A DNA stretch of 64,000 nt from Telopea speciosissima (GCF_018873765.1 NC_057919.1:20376698-20440697); one strand, 5' to 3'; shown: positions 45,301-56,980, counted from the first letter of the stretch. Translations and numbers: made by a program. Notes: generated by a model from the sequence alone, not told the origin.

Positions 45301-48300
45301 TTGGTTTCACAAAATCCCAATCTGAAACATGATCCAATAAGCTCATATAGGTTTGGTAGGTTCACCTTGTTTTGGTCGGTTCGGCTCAGTTTCATCGTTT
45401 CGGGCTAGGTTTTGACACCCCTAATATATGTTGAAAGAGGGTGGGGGGCAGGGTGGGGGTTGGAGAGAGAGAAAAAGAGGTTTTGTTCTAATTTTGTTAA
45501 TTTTACCAATGTACCCCTACTTAAGTAACAATTCTGTACATGTTCATTAATGGTACCTGCATAAACAAATATTTAAGTTTATGGTGATAAATCATAATAA
45601 TTTAAGCTGTTTATGAATTTATGCTTATAATAATTTATTTTCATGAGAAATAGGGGTTATAAATCATACCAAACACATATATTTATGTGTCAAATAAACA
45701 TAAATTTAAACTATACCAAAGACAGCCTCAGATTCATTCCCAATAATAATTATAATAATTTCCTCATAGATGGACAGAACTGTCCTGGCAGAAAAACCCA
45801 TATAACCCCAAGCCGAGTGTGCATTTTAATGAAGATCAAAAACTGAGATTCAAACTCCCAAAATCTTATATTAAATAACTTAAACACTATTGAAAACATT
45901 GATAAATTTCTCAGATCCAAAACAAAGGGAAAGAGCCCTAAGCCCTTAGAATTCTTCCTTTGGGCTTTTATTTTTGTTAAACCAGGAACTTATCTGGGTG
46001 CCCTGGTCGGTCCCTTAATTTTTATTAAGAAAATGAAGATAATTAAGAAAACAAAGGGGGAGAGCGGGGGACGTAGCCCGCCTTACCCCTAGCCCATCCT
46101 AAACATAAGATGAAAACCATACCTGAAAAGAAACCAAGTACCCTCCCAATACAAAGGATAAATTAAAGAAAGCAAAGAGGGCTTTATAGACCAGCCTAGC
46201 ATACAATTAGTTAACTCTAATAAAAGAAACTCTTAATTTGTCATCCCAGGTCGCTTGCTTGATGAAGTCGGGAAAAGAGCTGAATTCCGTGTAACAATCC
46301 AATCACTAACAGCATGGTTAGCACAAGCATCTGCCACTCTGTTAGCTTCACTCACTGAACGATGAGCACAAATAGAAATATTCTGCAGCAGCTTGTTCAA
46401 GGAAGTCCACCAATACCAAGCCCTCCAGTGAATATTATTTTAGGCAGAAATAGACTGAACAGTATGTTTAGAATCTGAAATAATAAAAAATCTGGTAATG
46501 CCCAAAAAGATACAATATTTATACCATCCAAGATTGCCCTTAGTTCAGTCACATTATGGGTGGTGGGGAAGGTAGATAGCATACGAGATCAAAAGTAGCC
46601 AACCAATAGTAAGAGCTAGGCAAGCAAGCAAACAACAAGAAACTACCTCAAACTCTGGGGACACTGCTCATCCGTTGATTCTTGGATGTGCGTTAGTGGT
46701 ACAAGTACCATAGTAGTGAGCAAAGATGAAGTACACCGAACCATTTCATCTCTCATACAACCTCCTCCTCCACCTGGACCAGGATTACATTTAGCCGTCC
46801 CATCTACATTTGGCGTGAAGAAATGATCCTTAACTTGTATCCATTTAACAAAAGACATCTTTTATTCACTTTGGCGATTGGAATCTTCAAAAAAGACAGC
46901 AGCTGCAAATCTTGTTCATTTAAACCTCTTGAGAGATAAGAGATTATTAGGCATCTGGTAATGGACAACCATTGTAGAACTTTTTTAATCACCCGGCTTG
47001 AGGGATTTGCATTTCCCTCAAACCGTCTGAAATTACGTTCCCTCCATATTTCCCAAATAAGAGGGAAGCAGAAATAGCAGTTGCCGCTGACAAAAACAGA
47101 TTGCAGCGGCCACCACCAATATTAAAAAAAAGGGGTGTGGTTATCGAAGAAGGTTAGAACTATGTTTTTTTTAATCTTACAACAAAAAAAAGCTTTTAAA
47201 ATTTGCATATAACCCTCTTTTAAAAATTAAATCTTAAAAGATTATAGTCCCATATTTACATTTACCCCCTTTTTGTATGTCACACATTTACGCCCCCTTT
47301 TTTGTATGTGTGGACAGTGCACACCTAAGAGGCTGGCCACTGCCTTGGGTGACCTCGTCACGGTGACAACTATGGTCATGGACTGAGTGTACTGAAGGAG
47401 GCTTTCCTGCCTAGTTCTATTCATTTTTGTCATGGAGTGTAGCAACTATTGTGTAATTGTTATCATCATCATCCAAGTCTCATCTCTATTACTTGGGGCC
47501 TCAAGAAGGCTCTCCTGCCCCGTTCAAATGATTTGTGTCATCGGATGGTAACATAATTCAGGAGCATGATCTTAACACTTTGAGATGCAATTTGGGTCTT
47601 AGATCTGAATTGTATTAGGTGGAGCAGTGAAATAGCTGTCTTGAGTGGCCCATTGGTAGATTGCTGTTCTAGACTTCCAAGTTTTTAGGAACTTTATCTA
47701 CAATCTAATCGTGAGATAGTGTTAGGATTTCTAGTTGTTTTTATTTTATTACTGTTAAGTGGTTTACGGATATGTCCAGTCATTTTATTTCAGTTTTTCA
47801 ATAGATTAGGTAGTTTGGTCAGTTTATGAAACCTCCCATACTGTTTGCGAGTGAGAGATTGGGTCAATTTTTGTTTCTTTTTTGATGTCCAGTCTTGAGT
47901 CTTTATAAAGTATGTAGGTCTATGGCTTAAGGGTATGATTTGAGGAATGGATTGAAGTAGTTGTTTGAAAGATATTGTCTCTCCTCTCCCCCCCCCCCCC
48001 CCCCACCCTCACCCCCACCCCACAACAATCTTCTCTCTATTCTTTTCTTCTCCCTCCTCTTTCGTCCCCCAATGACAGTCTCCTTCATCCCTAACTTTTC
48101 TTTCCCTTCTTCTTTTCTTTATTAACCTATCTGCTTCCCATTGCTGACTGCTAAAACAAAGAACTAGCAGACAAATAGCCCTGGATTGTCCATCAATCTC
48201 CATCTTCCTTCTCTGATTTTTTAGATGTGAAACCCTCCACCAGCAGATAATCTTCCATTGATGTGATCTGCATCATAATAACTATCATATCATTATTATC

Positions 48301-51300
48301 ATCATCCTAGCCTTATTCCAAGTTTCGACTACATGGGGCTGGCTCGTGGGTTGAATTGTGATATTTTTTGTAAATCTCTGGTTGGTGGTGCTCCTAAATA
48401 TTGTTTGAAAAGTGAATCAAATCAGAATGGGGACTTTTGAATTGAAAGTTAAAGTGAGTTGTGAATCATGGGTTTCTTTACAATTATCTGTCTAATACAG
48501 ACGGATCCATTAACGAACAGAAATTTAATGAATATATTCATTCACATTTCCATAAAATAATAGGAGACATTATGAATGGTGAATACCTCCCACGTGATAA
48601 CCACACAACATCGCTAAAACTAACAAATAGCGTGCTTTTAACTGAAGAACATTGCTCCATGGTTCTTAAGATTTATACTTCTTATGTTTGCTGAAGGCAG
48701 TTTTTTCACAGAACCGTTCTGAAAAGCTTATCAGCACGGTCCAGCATTTCCAGCATTTTGAGTCATGTGGACAGTTGGTTTTGGCCAACTGACAGTTGGA
48801 TTAGTTGTACACCTTATGATTAGCCACATGTCAAGTTTCAGAATTAAATTCAACTAAATACTCTCCCACGAATGTCTATGCATCCTTGTATTTTTTGTTC
48901 ATCCATGTTTGTCCATGCACCCTCCTGTCGTCCGTAGATTTTCAAAGCTTTATTTTTCCACTTGGCAAACTCCTTTTGGTCTGAAAATTGACATGTAGGA
49001 AGGAGACCTTGGTGTCTACCTGTCAACAAAATATAGGCCCCATCCAATCTACCACGTGCCAGATATTTGGGTTTCTCACTAGTATTATGTGTTTGATCAG
49101 TATGTCTAGTATAAGATAGAACTCACATGCAGTTTAGAGAAAAGAAAAAGGGGGGGGAGGGACGATGGACGGTTGTCCCTTGTTATTCTATTATCATCTT
49201 CCTTCTTTTATGATTTTTCTTATTACTCTGTTATTCTGTTCCTTCTCTTTCTTCTTTTTGTCATTTAATTTTCACAGCGGTTACTGGTTGTGCTCTTTTT
49301 CTGGGCGACCTAACAGTCCCCATATCAGTTGATCGATGTCCTTGGTGAGCAATCGGTTTAACCTGAAATTTTTAGCAAAGGAAGCTCTTCCATAAGCAAC
49401 CTAAACCCTAGAGTCTTGTCCCTTCTAATTCACTCTGTTATGAGATTTCAGCTTGAAATCAAGCTTGGTTGCTACAATACAGCGTCCTCTGGTTTCTGCA
49501 TTTTTTTTATTTTTTTATTTTTAGCTGGCTGAATCTAATGTTTGTTGGACTTTTGAGGTCAGTGGCATAGCATCATGAATCTGAAACTTCATAGAGTTTG
49601 AGTATTCTGGTTGCTGGAATGATCTCACAGAATCTATTTTTCCGCCTGGTTCTTCTATCGTGAGGGAGATTAAGAATTAATTCTTCTTAATTACGAATGC
49701 GGGCAGTTTATGTCAAAACTAGCCAAAGCCCATTGTTTCGCAAGTCACATTCTAATTTGTCCATATTCTGATTTACGATTCTCAGAAAGAGCCCTTTTCT
49801 GGTTTATTCCCCCCCCCCCCCCAAAACCCCCCAAAAAAAAATAAAAACTTTTCAGAAATTCAGTTTCTTGCTCTAAAAGGGGTCTTGATGTATCTAGGCT
49901 GCATACCAAGAAATACAGCTGCAGGTGTAGGGATCTTCCTACACCAGCAGCACTGTAGGTGTTGGGATAGGTGTAGAGATTACCCTACACTACCAACAAA
50001 TCGTGGGCTGATGTTTATTTTATTTCTTTTTATAATTAGGCTTTTAGTTTCCTAGTTATGTTTGAGTTGTACTCCTAATTTGGAATCCTAGTTAGACTTT
50101 ACTTTCTTATTCTCAGCCATTGGGCTATATATATATATATATATATATATGGGAAGCAGTTTTCTGTCTGGGAGTGTGGCCTACGCCAGCATTCCCATGT
50201 GTCTATCTCTCTCCTCCCTAAAACAGGGGGCAAAGCTATCTTTTCATATGGGGAAGAGAGAGATAAACTCATGGGAGTGCTGGCGTAGGCCACATTCCCT
50301 GACACAGTTCTTTTTCCCTATATATATATACCCATGATTTGAATAAATACAATTATTTGCTTTGTGCAATTGTGAAATCCTGAGATAGGATAGGTGAGAG
50401 TCCTAGGGTGAGATACCTATCAAATTTTCCCCCATTTCCTTCCATCAATCTCAAAGTTTTTAGTGTTTTCAAACCCTGTAACTATCCAATCGATCTCAGG
50501 AGGTTCTTCAAGAGTTGCTGGAAATTTTCTGCAAGTTATTCACATCATTCTTTTGGGTATTCATTATCAGTTTACAAGTTGCTGCTAAGTCTATTATCAT
50601 TCACCACATCAGGGATCAATCCTCATCATCGGTTTTCAGAGAAATTAGGGTTTCAAAATCCTGAAGGCTGATCGATCTCTCTCCTCACTGATTCTGTTTG
50701 TGCTCATCTTTTGGAGGTTTCATCCTACATCTATAGGGACCACTCGATCCAAGTTGCAGCCTCAACAGGTTACTGATTTGTGAGATCCTATTATTCTCTT
50801 ATCTCAATCACTTTTGGTTTTCAATTTCGAACCTACCTGGGATTTGACATATTCAGGTTCTGGTCTTAATTTAGGTCCTATACTGTTCCATATAATTACA
50901 GAATTGTCACTTAACTATTATTTTGAGACATTTATTATTCCTGCGGGCCTATAGCAAACCCATAGTCAATGTTATTGAACCTGGGATCACATCTGTTGTA
51001 GCTTTGAAGTGTATCTCCATGAAAGCTTGTGTGTCTTCAACGTCTTTGATCTTCCTTGTAGAAATTTATGGCATGTTTTGGAGTTGAATTCGGGTTATGA
51101 TTGAGGGAGAAGTCCCTGATTTCGGCTTGTGAAATTTGGGGTTGAAAGATAGCCTTCAATATCCCAAATCTCACTTCTTGGAGTTAAAAAGACTCTGAAT
51201 TGAATGTAGGGTACTAGGATATTAGGATTTGAATCATGAAACGTAAAGATTGAGCAACTGTTAAAGCAATTTTGAACTCTCATGGTAAATCTTAAAAAAA

Positions 51301-54300
51301 CACGTCACACAAGACACTCCTCTGTCTATCTTTTGGGTACCTGTCTTCCTTTGAGGCACCTTCGTGAGTTTTCTATGATCATTGTGAATAATAAGCTGTA
51401 GTTGGCTGAGGTCTTCACAGCTCCAGCAGTACACCTCTTAAGTGAAAAATGGATAATATCATTCTCAGGGACAGAATGGAATCAACTGTCTTCTTTTCAC
51501 CTTATGTGTCAATCTTTAAGCCTAATTGGAGGATTCACTGTGGTTCCACCATGAAATCTTAGTCTCAGAACTGGTTCTATCTCTATTTGTCAAAAAAATA
51601 TATAAATAAATATAGAAAATGTAATGTCCCAAACATCACAATAGGTTTAAAGAAAGTAGGGCAGAATCTGTGTACCCAACCTGAAGGAGCTGCAAGAAGT
51701 CTTAGTTGATTTGAAGTGTTTATATTAATCTCATCTCCTTGTATGTTTGATCCTGGAAATGACCAGACTGTGAATATTGTGATCTTATTATGTAGTAAAG
51801 CAGGTTGTTAGAAAATGCTATTTGTGAAAAGAGGAAACCCATGGTATTCTTGCAATAATTGGATCTTCCATATTCCCTCCTTTACATGCATGAGGAAGAC
51901 ATTCTGGGATAAAATATTTTTCCATTCAACTGGTCTTGGCTATTAAATTTCAATTTCCTGGAGTCCCAGAAACATAGTTGTCACGGTGTCTTGGCAACCC
52001 AAGGCGTTGGAGAGGGTCCAAAATCAAGGCAACCAAGGCGCTAGGACGCCTTGACAACTATGCCCAGAAATATACTTTTACATCATGGCAATCCTATCTA
52101 AAATACCGACCAAAGGGATCCAGTGTAAAGCATATTCTCTGGACATTTTGCTATATTTGATCCATTATGATGAAAGAATGTGGTATACCATGTGGTTTCT
52201 GTCGACTGTTTGAGTTCATCTTGTATCCAGGGTATATCATAGATGGAATCACTGATGGGGGTACAGATAGAGAAGATAGAACCTGTCATCTCAAGAATAC
52301 CCTTGTTTCGTTTTGTGAGACTGTGCTTTGCATGGACATTGTCTTGCTCAAAGAGCAATATAGTGAGAGTAGGCTGTCTGTATTTGTTTCCTTCATGCCT
52401 TTATCTTGTTCTATTAATGATTGGATGTTTCTTGATTTCAAATAGCATCGATGCAGTTTCAGACAGAGATTTTGCCTTGGAGTTCCTGTCTGCCAATTCT
52501 ATTACAGCCATCCATTTATCTCGTCTTGGCGAAGAATGGGTTTTGTGGGCTTCAGAGGAGTTTGGATTTCTCACCCCAAGTGACGCTGTATCCACTGGTA
52601 GTAGTATAATGCCTCAGAAGAAAAATCCAGATCCAATGGAACTTGTTCGTGGAAAATCTGCTAGAATTGTGGGAGACCTCATCACTGTTCTTGTACTGTG
52701 CAAGGGCCTCCCTCATGCTTACAATCGTGATCTACAGGTAGGAATTTTTCATAGAATTCATTGGATGATGAAGACACTTTTCGGTAAGCTCACCAATCTG
52801 GTGCACAGGCCAATACTGGTAGATATGAGCACTTTCTAGGTTGTACTTTTGCCTCTGTTCCCCATACACTTAATGTGTACCCAATGTACGTGTGTTGTCA
52901 TGACACAATCTGGATATGGATATGGATATGGGATATGTATTAGACGTTTGCACAAAAGTCAGATACTTGAACATGGTTGTGTAGAAGAATTTTAACCCCC
53001 CTTCTTTTAACACCTCCTTTCTGACACATTTTATCTGAGCAGTACAAGTAATACCCATTCCATTTTGGACAATTATGCCCCCTATGTTTTGGGGGAGAGA
53101 TGGACTCAACTTCTTGACACATACCCATAGCAGATCCCTGTACTGGACCCCTGTAACATAACTTGCAGGCAGACAAGCCTCAAATCTAAATATCAAATGA
53201 ACTTTAGCTCTTTATTTTCCGTGTATGCCTGCTTAGTAGTTGGTGCACTATCTTTCTGGCCTCTCTAGGGTGTTATGAGGTATGCTGCTTGCATTTATGT
53301 TGACAGTGTCAGAATCACCTGGCATGGGTATCAAGTGTTGGAAGTGACTGAAACATAAGATGTAAATTTGTTGATACAACTACATATATTTGAATAATGT
53401 TCAACAGACTGGGAGAGGGCATAGGAGAAGTTGGAAGTCAAAATTATTGATGAACATTAGTTTATGTCATGCAAACCAAATTGATCCAGATATATATGAA
53501 TCTGGTTGAAGGTGGTATCCCACTTGGGATTTTACCTAGTTAAAGAATCCATGCAGCATAGGTTATGACTGCAATAAATTAGCCTTTATAGACTTGATTT
53601 GTGCAGTTTCTTGCAGTCTTAACATCATATCTCCAGGACTTGATCCTAATGGTTATTTCATTTTTAACAGGAAGACAAGGAACCTCTGTTTGACAGTGTT
53701 AAAACCATCATAGGGATGCTTGAAGTTACTGCAGAATTTGCACAGAACATTACTTTCAATAGGGAGAGAATACAGAAGTCTCTGCCAGCTGGTCATCTGG
53801 ATGCCACAACACTTGCAGATTATCTAGTGAAGAAGGCAATCTTTGTTCCTCAACCTTTTTGGTTTTTTCTCATTTACTTTGCATACAGAGAATTAGTTTC
53901 CATTACTTTTGTCTAAACTCTTGACATGGTGAAATTTCAGGATCGGTGAAGAATCGTTCCCAATAAACCGTAACCCTAGTTTACATACAGGGATCCTCCA
54001 GATTTGTTAGAATTGACGGGCCAATTTCAATCTGAATCAGTGATCCCGTGAATCCGATCCCAAACTTTAGATCACTGATCAAATTGCCTACTTGAACAGG
54101 CCTTAAACTGTGAAACATTTGCTGTCAGAAAATTATTGGTAAATGTGCCATCGTGATTATTTGGTGTGGTCAAGTAGAGGAAAAAGAGAACAGAAGTTTG
54201 GTAACAGCCCAGTGGGATATTGGTCTTCATGTTGTGCTTTAGGACCTGCATTTTTTTTTTTTTTTTGGGGGGGGGGGGGGGGGCGGGGCTGGGTTAGTGG

Positions 54301-54924
54301 AGACCAGTTCTAAACCACCAAAATATTTCAGGGGCTACATATTTTAATAATACTAAGTATATCGATACTAGTTAGATTAGATATTTGATCAAGCTTGCTC
54401 CATTTCATGACCTTCTGGCAGCAGAAGACTTGGACCAAAAACCAACATCACTTTGTAGTTGCACATGGATGGTTTGACAATGAAGGCTCACAAACGCATG
54501 CAACTCAAAGGACATTCATATGATGTTTTCCTTGCATCTCCCCCATTTTCCGTTATGCACTGAATTTCTGTTTAAATCCTCATCTGTTTTTTTTTTTTGG
54601 CCTGTTGGTTATTTCTAGTTCTCTGAAAGTAGCAATTGAATATTTTCTGTTTTTTTTTTTCTAATTATGCAGGGAGTACCATTTAGAACTTCACATGATA
54701 TAGTTGGAAGGTCGGTTGCATTGTGCGTCATGAAAAACTGCCAGCTTTCAGAGTTGACGCTTGATGAGCTGAAAAGTATCAATCCAGTATTTGAAGAGGA
54801 TGTTTATGACTTTCTCGGAGTTGAAAATGCAGTCAAGAAATTCTGCTCATATGGGTCGACGGGCTCAAAATGTGTAGCTGATCAGCTTGGCTTTTGGCTT
54901 GCCAAGCTTGACATCCGCAACTAA
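39328..54924 (+). CDS. ASL: Argininosuccinate lyase, plastid-targeted
   Basis: Cleaves argininosuccinate to arginine and fumarate, the last step of arginine synthesis, in the plastid. Seven exons: 39328-39672, 39762-40025, 40756-40872, 41751-41899, 52446-52737, 53671-53835, 54673-54924; 527 aa, phases consistent, near the ~517 aa of Arabidopsis. The Ser/Arg-rich first ~50 residues look like a transit peptide. Mature motifs: KLWGGRF (70-76), HTARSRNDQ (171-179, active-site His), [15 protein letters not shown] (His223), and the fumarase/ASL signature [11 protein letters not shown] (343-353). TSHDIVG is in the last exon. The start at 39328 is the first in-frame ATG; upstream in-frame sequence has no ATG. 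Intron 6 uses a GC donor. Intron 4 is 10.5 kb. It appears intact and functional. Confidence 0.95.
39673..41750 (+). other. ASL introns 1-3
   Basis: Introns 39673-39761, 40026-40755 and 40873-41750 separate exons 1-4. They contain a poly-C tract at 40147-40160 and AT-rich sequence, but no bounded transposon that I could identify. Confidence 0.85.
43006..44098 (+). mobile_element. Solo LTR, 1093 bp
   Basis: Begins tgatgcaggagc and ends gatccgcatca, so the ends form the inverted pair tgatgc/gcatca. It has the exact 5-bp duplication cccat (43001-43005 and 44099-44103). Internal pieces resemble LTR U3/R: a TTTAG-rich repeat region and tttaaatactcttg near 43241. No retroelement coding sequence is adjacent. 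Inserted in the sense orientation in ASL intron 4. Confidence 0.8.
44150..44298 (+). mobile_element. Au-type SINE with internal deletion
   Basis: Begins cttggtgagccttggcacaa and continues with ttgtgctattgcaacctgcc. The usual box B and gggttcga region is missing. It resumes at ggttaaggctgcatacattt and ends gggagcctcgtgcactaggt plus a T-rich tail. Flanked by the 9-bp duplication atacagtcc (44141-44149 and 44299-44307). Confidence 0.75.
44798..44966. mobile_element. Foldback Mutator-like MITE, copy 2 (169 bp)
   Basis: Begins gggaagtagttttctgtccg and ends gacagagaactttctccc. The two arms (gggagtgtggcctacacc and the complement of ggcataggccacactccc) pair over most of their length around a short centre near 44875. 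Flanks are TAT-rich, so the 9-bp duplication is blurred. Lies just upstream of a hAT-like element. Confidence 0.85.
45028..45423. mobile_element. hAT-like non-autonomous element, 396 bp
   Basis: Begins taggtgtgttaatcgg and ends ttttgacacccc ta (inverted ends). It has the exact 8-bp duplication atatatgt (45020-45027 and 45424-45431). Subterminal words are ggtttcggtt/ggttcgg. Same family as 6479, 11832 and 34579. Confidence 0.85.
45970..47110 (-). mobile_element. Remnant of an L1-type LINE (3' part)
   Basis: Minus-strand coding debris in the order expected for a plant L1 3' end. First is a [14 protein letters not shown] motif (about 47050) of the post-RT region. Then comes [20 protein letters not shown] (about 46790), the start of the LINE RNase H domain, then an [16 protein letters not shown] motif (about 46340), its C-terminal signature. 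Frames are broken by stops. The 5' part (endonuclease and RT) is absent. Edges are approximate. Confidence 0.75.
47985..48040. repeat. Poly-C / CT low-complexity tract
   Basis: A C run of about 15 bases flanked by CT- and ACCC-rich sequence. Similar C runs occur near 21046, 33531, 40147 and 49810, and a T then G run at 54252-54285. Confidence 0.7.
49915..50766 (+). repeat. LTR-like segment containing a foldback MITE
   Basis: The text from about 49915 (gcaggtgtagggatcttcc) to the tcaaca near 50766 has the layout of a solo LTR: short TTAG-rich repeats, a TATA-rich region at 50128, polyadenylation-like aataaatac at 50342 and a CA end. I found no clean target duplication, so the assignment is tentative. 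The MITE at 50151-50318 is inserted in it. Confidence 0.4.
50151..50318. mobile_element. Foldback Mutator-like MITE, copy 3 (168 bp)
   Basis: Begins gggaagcagttttctgtctg and ends gacacagttctttttccc, set in a (TA)n run that provides matching 9-bp flanks (tatatatat). Same arms as copies 1 and 2: gggagtgtggcctacgcc and the complement of ggcgtaggccacattccc. Confidence 0.85.
51973..52062. mobile_element. hAT-like MITE, catagttgtca family, 90 bp
   Basis: Begins catagttgtcacgg and ends ccttgacaactatg (13 of 14 bases inverted). It has the exact 8-bp duplication cccagaaa (51965-51972 and 52063-52070). The centre has caaggc/gccttg words. At 90 bp it is the shortest complete member here. It lies about 380 bp upstream of ASL exon 5. 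Confidence 0.9.
53836..54672 (+). other. ASL intron 6, GC-AG type
   Basis: The upstream exon must end ...GTG AAG AAG and the next exon starts GGA GTA CCA to keep the conserved [15 protein letters not shown]. The donor is then AAG|gcaatc and the acceptor atgcag. GC-AG is a known minor splice class and the donor's exon side is strong. The intron contains T and G runs (54252-54285, 54590, 54650). Confidence 0.85.
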
Positions 54925-55776
54925 GCTATTGGCAACTCTTACGCATCTTTTCTGATTGGTGGTGCATTCTGAAGTTGTGGATTCAGAGTTATCCAATATG
55001 AAGAAAGGTCAGGGAGGGTTGGGACTGGCAGGTGTAGAACATCATCATTTGGTATTATCGTCTGTGCTCTGGTAATAATATATTGGGACAAACATGCGGG
55101 TTTTTCTTCGGGGGTGGGGGGGTGGGGTTTGGGGTTGGTGACGTAGTTGGACGGGTTTTGGGGGAGAGGGGAAGAAGTGAAGGTGGGATTTGATCCTAAA
55201 ACCTGACTACAACTAGCTGAGGCCCTTACTAGCTGCGTTGCGGCCTTACTGTCACCTTCAAGCCGGCAGGTTTCATTATAGGAAATGTTGAGTGGTTCTT
55301 TCTTTGGATTGTAGACTTAGGATTAAGTTTCACTTCACCAAGGGTGATCTGATGCTATAACTGAATTCTGGTTTCTCCCAACTTATCGGTCATTCCTCAT
55401 GGTTTGAAATATCTACTCTAGTCCAATCAGATGTCAGATGAAGTAGATGAAAAAGATTATTTTTACCATTGGTGCAGAGACACTGGGTCCTTAAACATGT
55501 CCTTAGTATCAAGACATGCAAGCTTGTCATTAGTGGTATTTTATTTGAAGGATCTTTTTTCATGAAAGAGAAGTGCTCAGTTAGCTTTTTATGTGGCGCA
55601 AAAGTTTCCACGCTTAGCTAGCTGGAAAATTTCCATAACCTTTGCACAGAAAAAAATATTGGGATAGTACCTAGATACAGGATGTTCCATTTGTCAAGTA
55701 TTAATTTGTGGTTCGAGTTTTCCTTAAGCCATGGTGAAAGGGATTCTTTTGATCGTGGCTTACGGATGGGCAGGAG
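54925..55776. other. ASL 3' UTR and spacer
   Basis: Follows the ASL stop. G-rich tracts at 55109-55170. No other gene recognised. Confidence 0.5.
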
Positions 55777-56774
55777 CAAGGTTCAAAATCCAAATATCAG
55801 ACTTGGGATTGGTCATGGTTGATACCAAGGTTCTAAAACTTGGGTTTCGACGAGGTTTCGACCAGTCAGAAATTGAGTTCGTCTTGATTTCGATTATATC
55901 TCAATTGAAATTTGGGATTTTTTTCCATTGATGGGGAAACTAAGGTTTCGACTCTAAAATAAGGTTTTTTAGGTTTGATTTTTTTTGCAGGTTGTCTATT
56001 TTTCACATTTTAAACACAATCCATGAATTATATTGACAAAAAAAATCATTGAAAATAATACTTGTGGTTATTGACCTAAGTTTACTAACATACACGCTGA
56101 TACGATACAGACATTACAGTGATATTATAAATTTATAATTAGTTCACATAATTATAAAGTACTTGAACCTTGAATAATACATTGAATCCAAATAAAACAT
56201 TAAAATGTCCCTCTTCAATTCCATGCAGAGTTTCTTAGTGGGTTTAATCCACGAGCAGCGTATCACTGAAGATTGCGAAGCCGTTCTTTGGAATGCACAA
56301 GATATGTATCCCATGACATGTTATGGGACCAATTGGTCTGATAGTCCATTACTATTCAATGATAAGCCCCATCATCAACTTGTCCAAGATATCTCAATTT
56401 AGGGAAGAGTTCACCGAGAGTGTAAGGTGGAGTCGACACAGATGTCTGTGTACTATTATTCTTCAAAAACTATTGAAAAACCGTTGAAAAATGAAATGAC
56501 AGCCACGGTTTCGATAGTTTCCTAATGGTTTCGACCAAAATCATGTCGAAACTATGTCGAAATCGGGGATTTTTAAAAGTACAGGCTCAACTCGTCTTAG
56601 AACCTGTAGAAACCGAGTTGTCTCGACGGTTTCGACAGGTTTCAACCGAGTTTTGATTCCATGGTTGATACTGATTTGGTTTGGTAAAAATTGGTCAAAG
56701 TCTACGTTTTACTAGATCAGGCTTGGATTGGTCAAAAATATTAATAAAATATGTAAAATTGATATGAATCGGTC

Positions 56775-56821
<47 letters not shown>

Positions 56822-56980
56822 TGAAAATCCCTAAAATATTGGTAAAAAAATGGCAAGTATCAATCGGCTGATCCAACCGAGTTATCTTATTTAAGGAACG
56901 ATCCAATAAGACCTGAATGGATCGATTTCGACCGATACCAATCGAATCTGGCTGATCTGTTCTGAGATTATGAATCATTG
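55777..56980. mobile_element. Outer hAT-like element, split by an inner one
   Basis: Begins caaggttcaaaatcc and ends gattatgaatcattg (imperfect inverted ends). Flanked by gcaggag (55770-55776 and 56981-56987), 7 bp, possibly 8 with an adjoining g. The element at 55826-56663 is inserted within it. The rest is made of ggtcaa/tcggt words, plus a 26-base A run near 56779. Confidence 0.6.
55826..56663. mobile_element. Inner hAT-like element, 838 bp
   Basis: Begins caaggttctaaaacttggg. The reverse complement of the right end is catggaatcaaaactcggt. It has the exact 8-bp duplication gttgatac (55818-55825 and 56664-56671). The subterminal regions are rich in ggtttcgac/gtcgaaac. It has no transposase. 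Confidence 0.75.

Larger units (their letters stand above)
41900..52445 (+). other. ASL intron 4 (10.5 kb, TE-rich)
   Basis: Begins gtatgg after AGGAACAG and ends ttcaaatag before the exon encoding IDAVSDRDF. It contains a solo LTR, an Au-type SINE, two foldback MITEs, a hAT-like element, a LINE remnant, an LTR-like segment and a small hAT-like MITE. Unassigned parts (41900-43005, 47111-49905, 50770-51960) show only low-complexity and AT-rich sequence. Confidence 0.9.

Noticed and set aside
54252-54285. T run followed by a G run as a functional G-quadruplex
   Set aside because: A homopolymer junction like this may be slippage or an assembly artefact; no further support.
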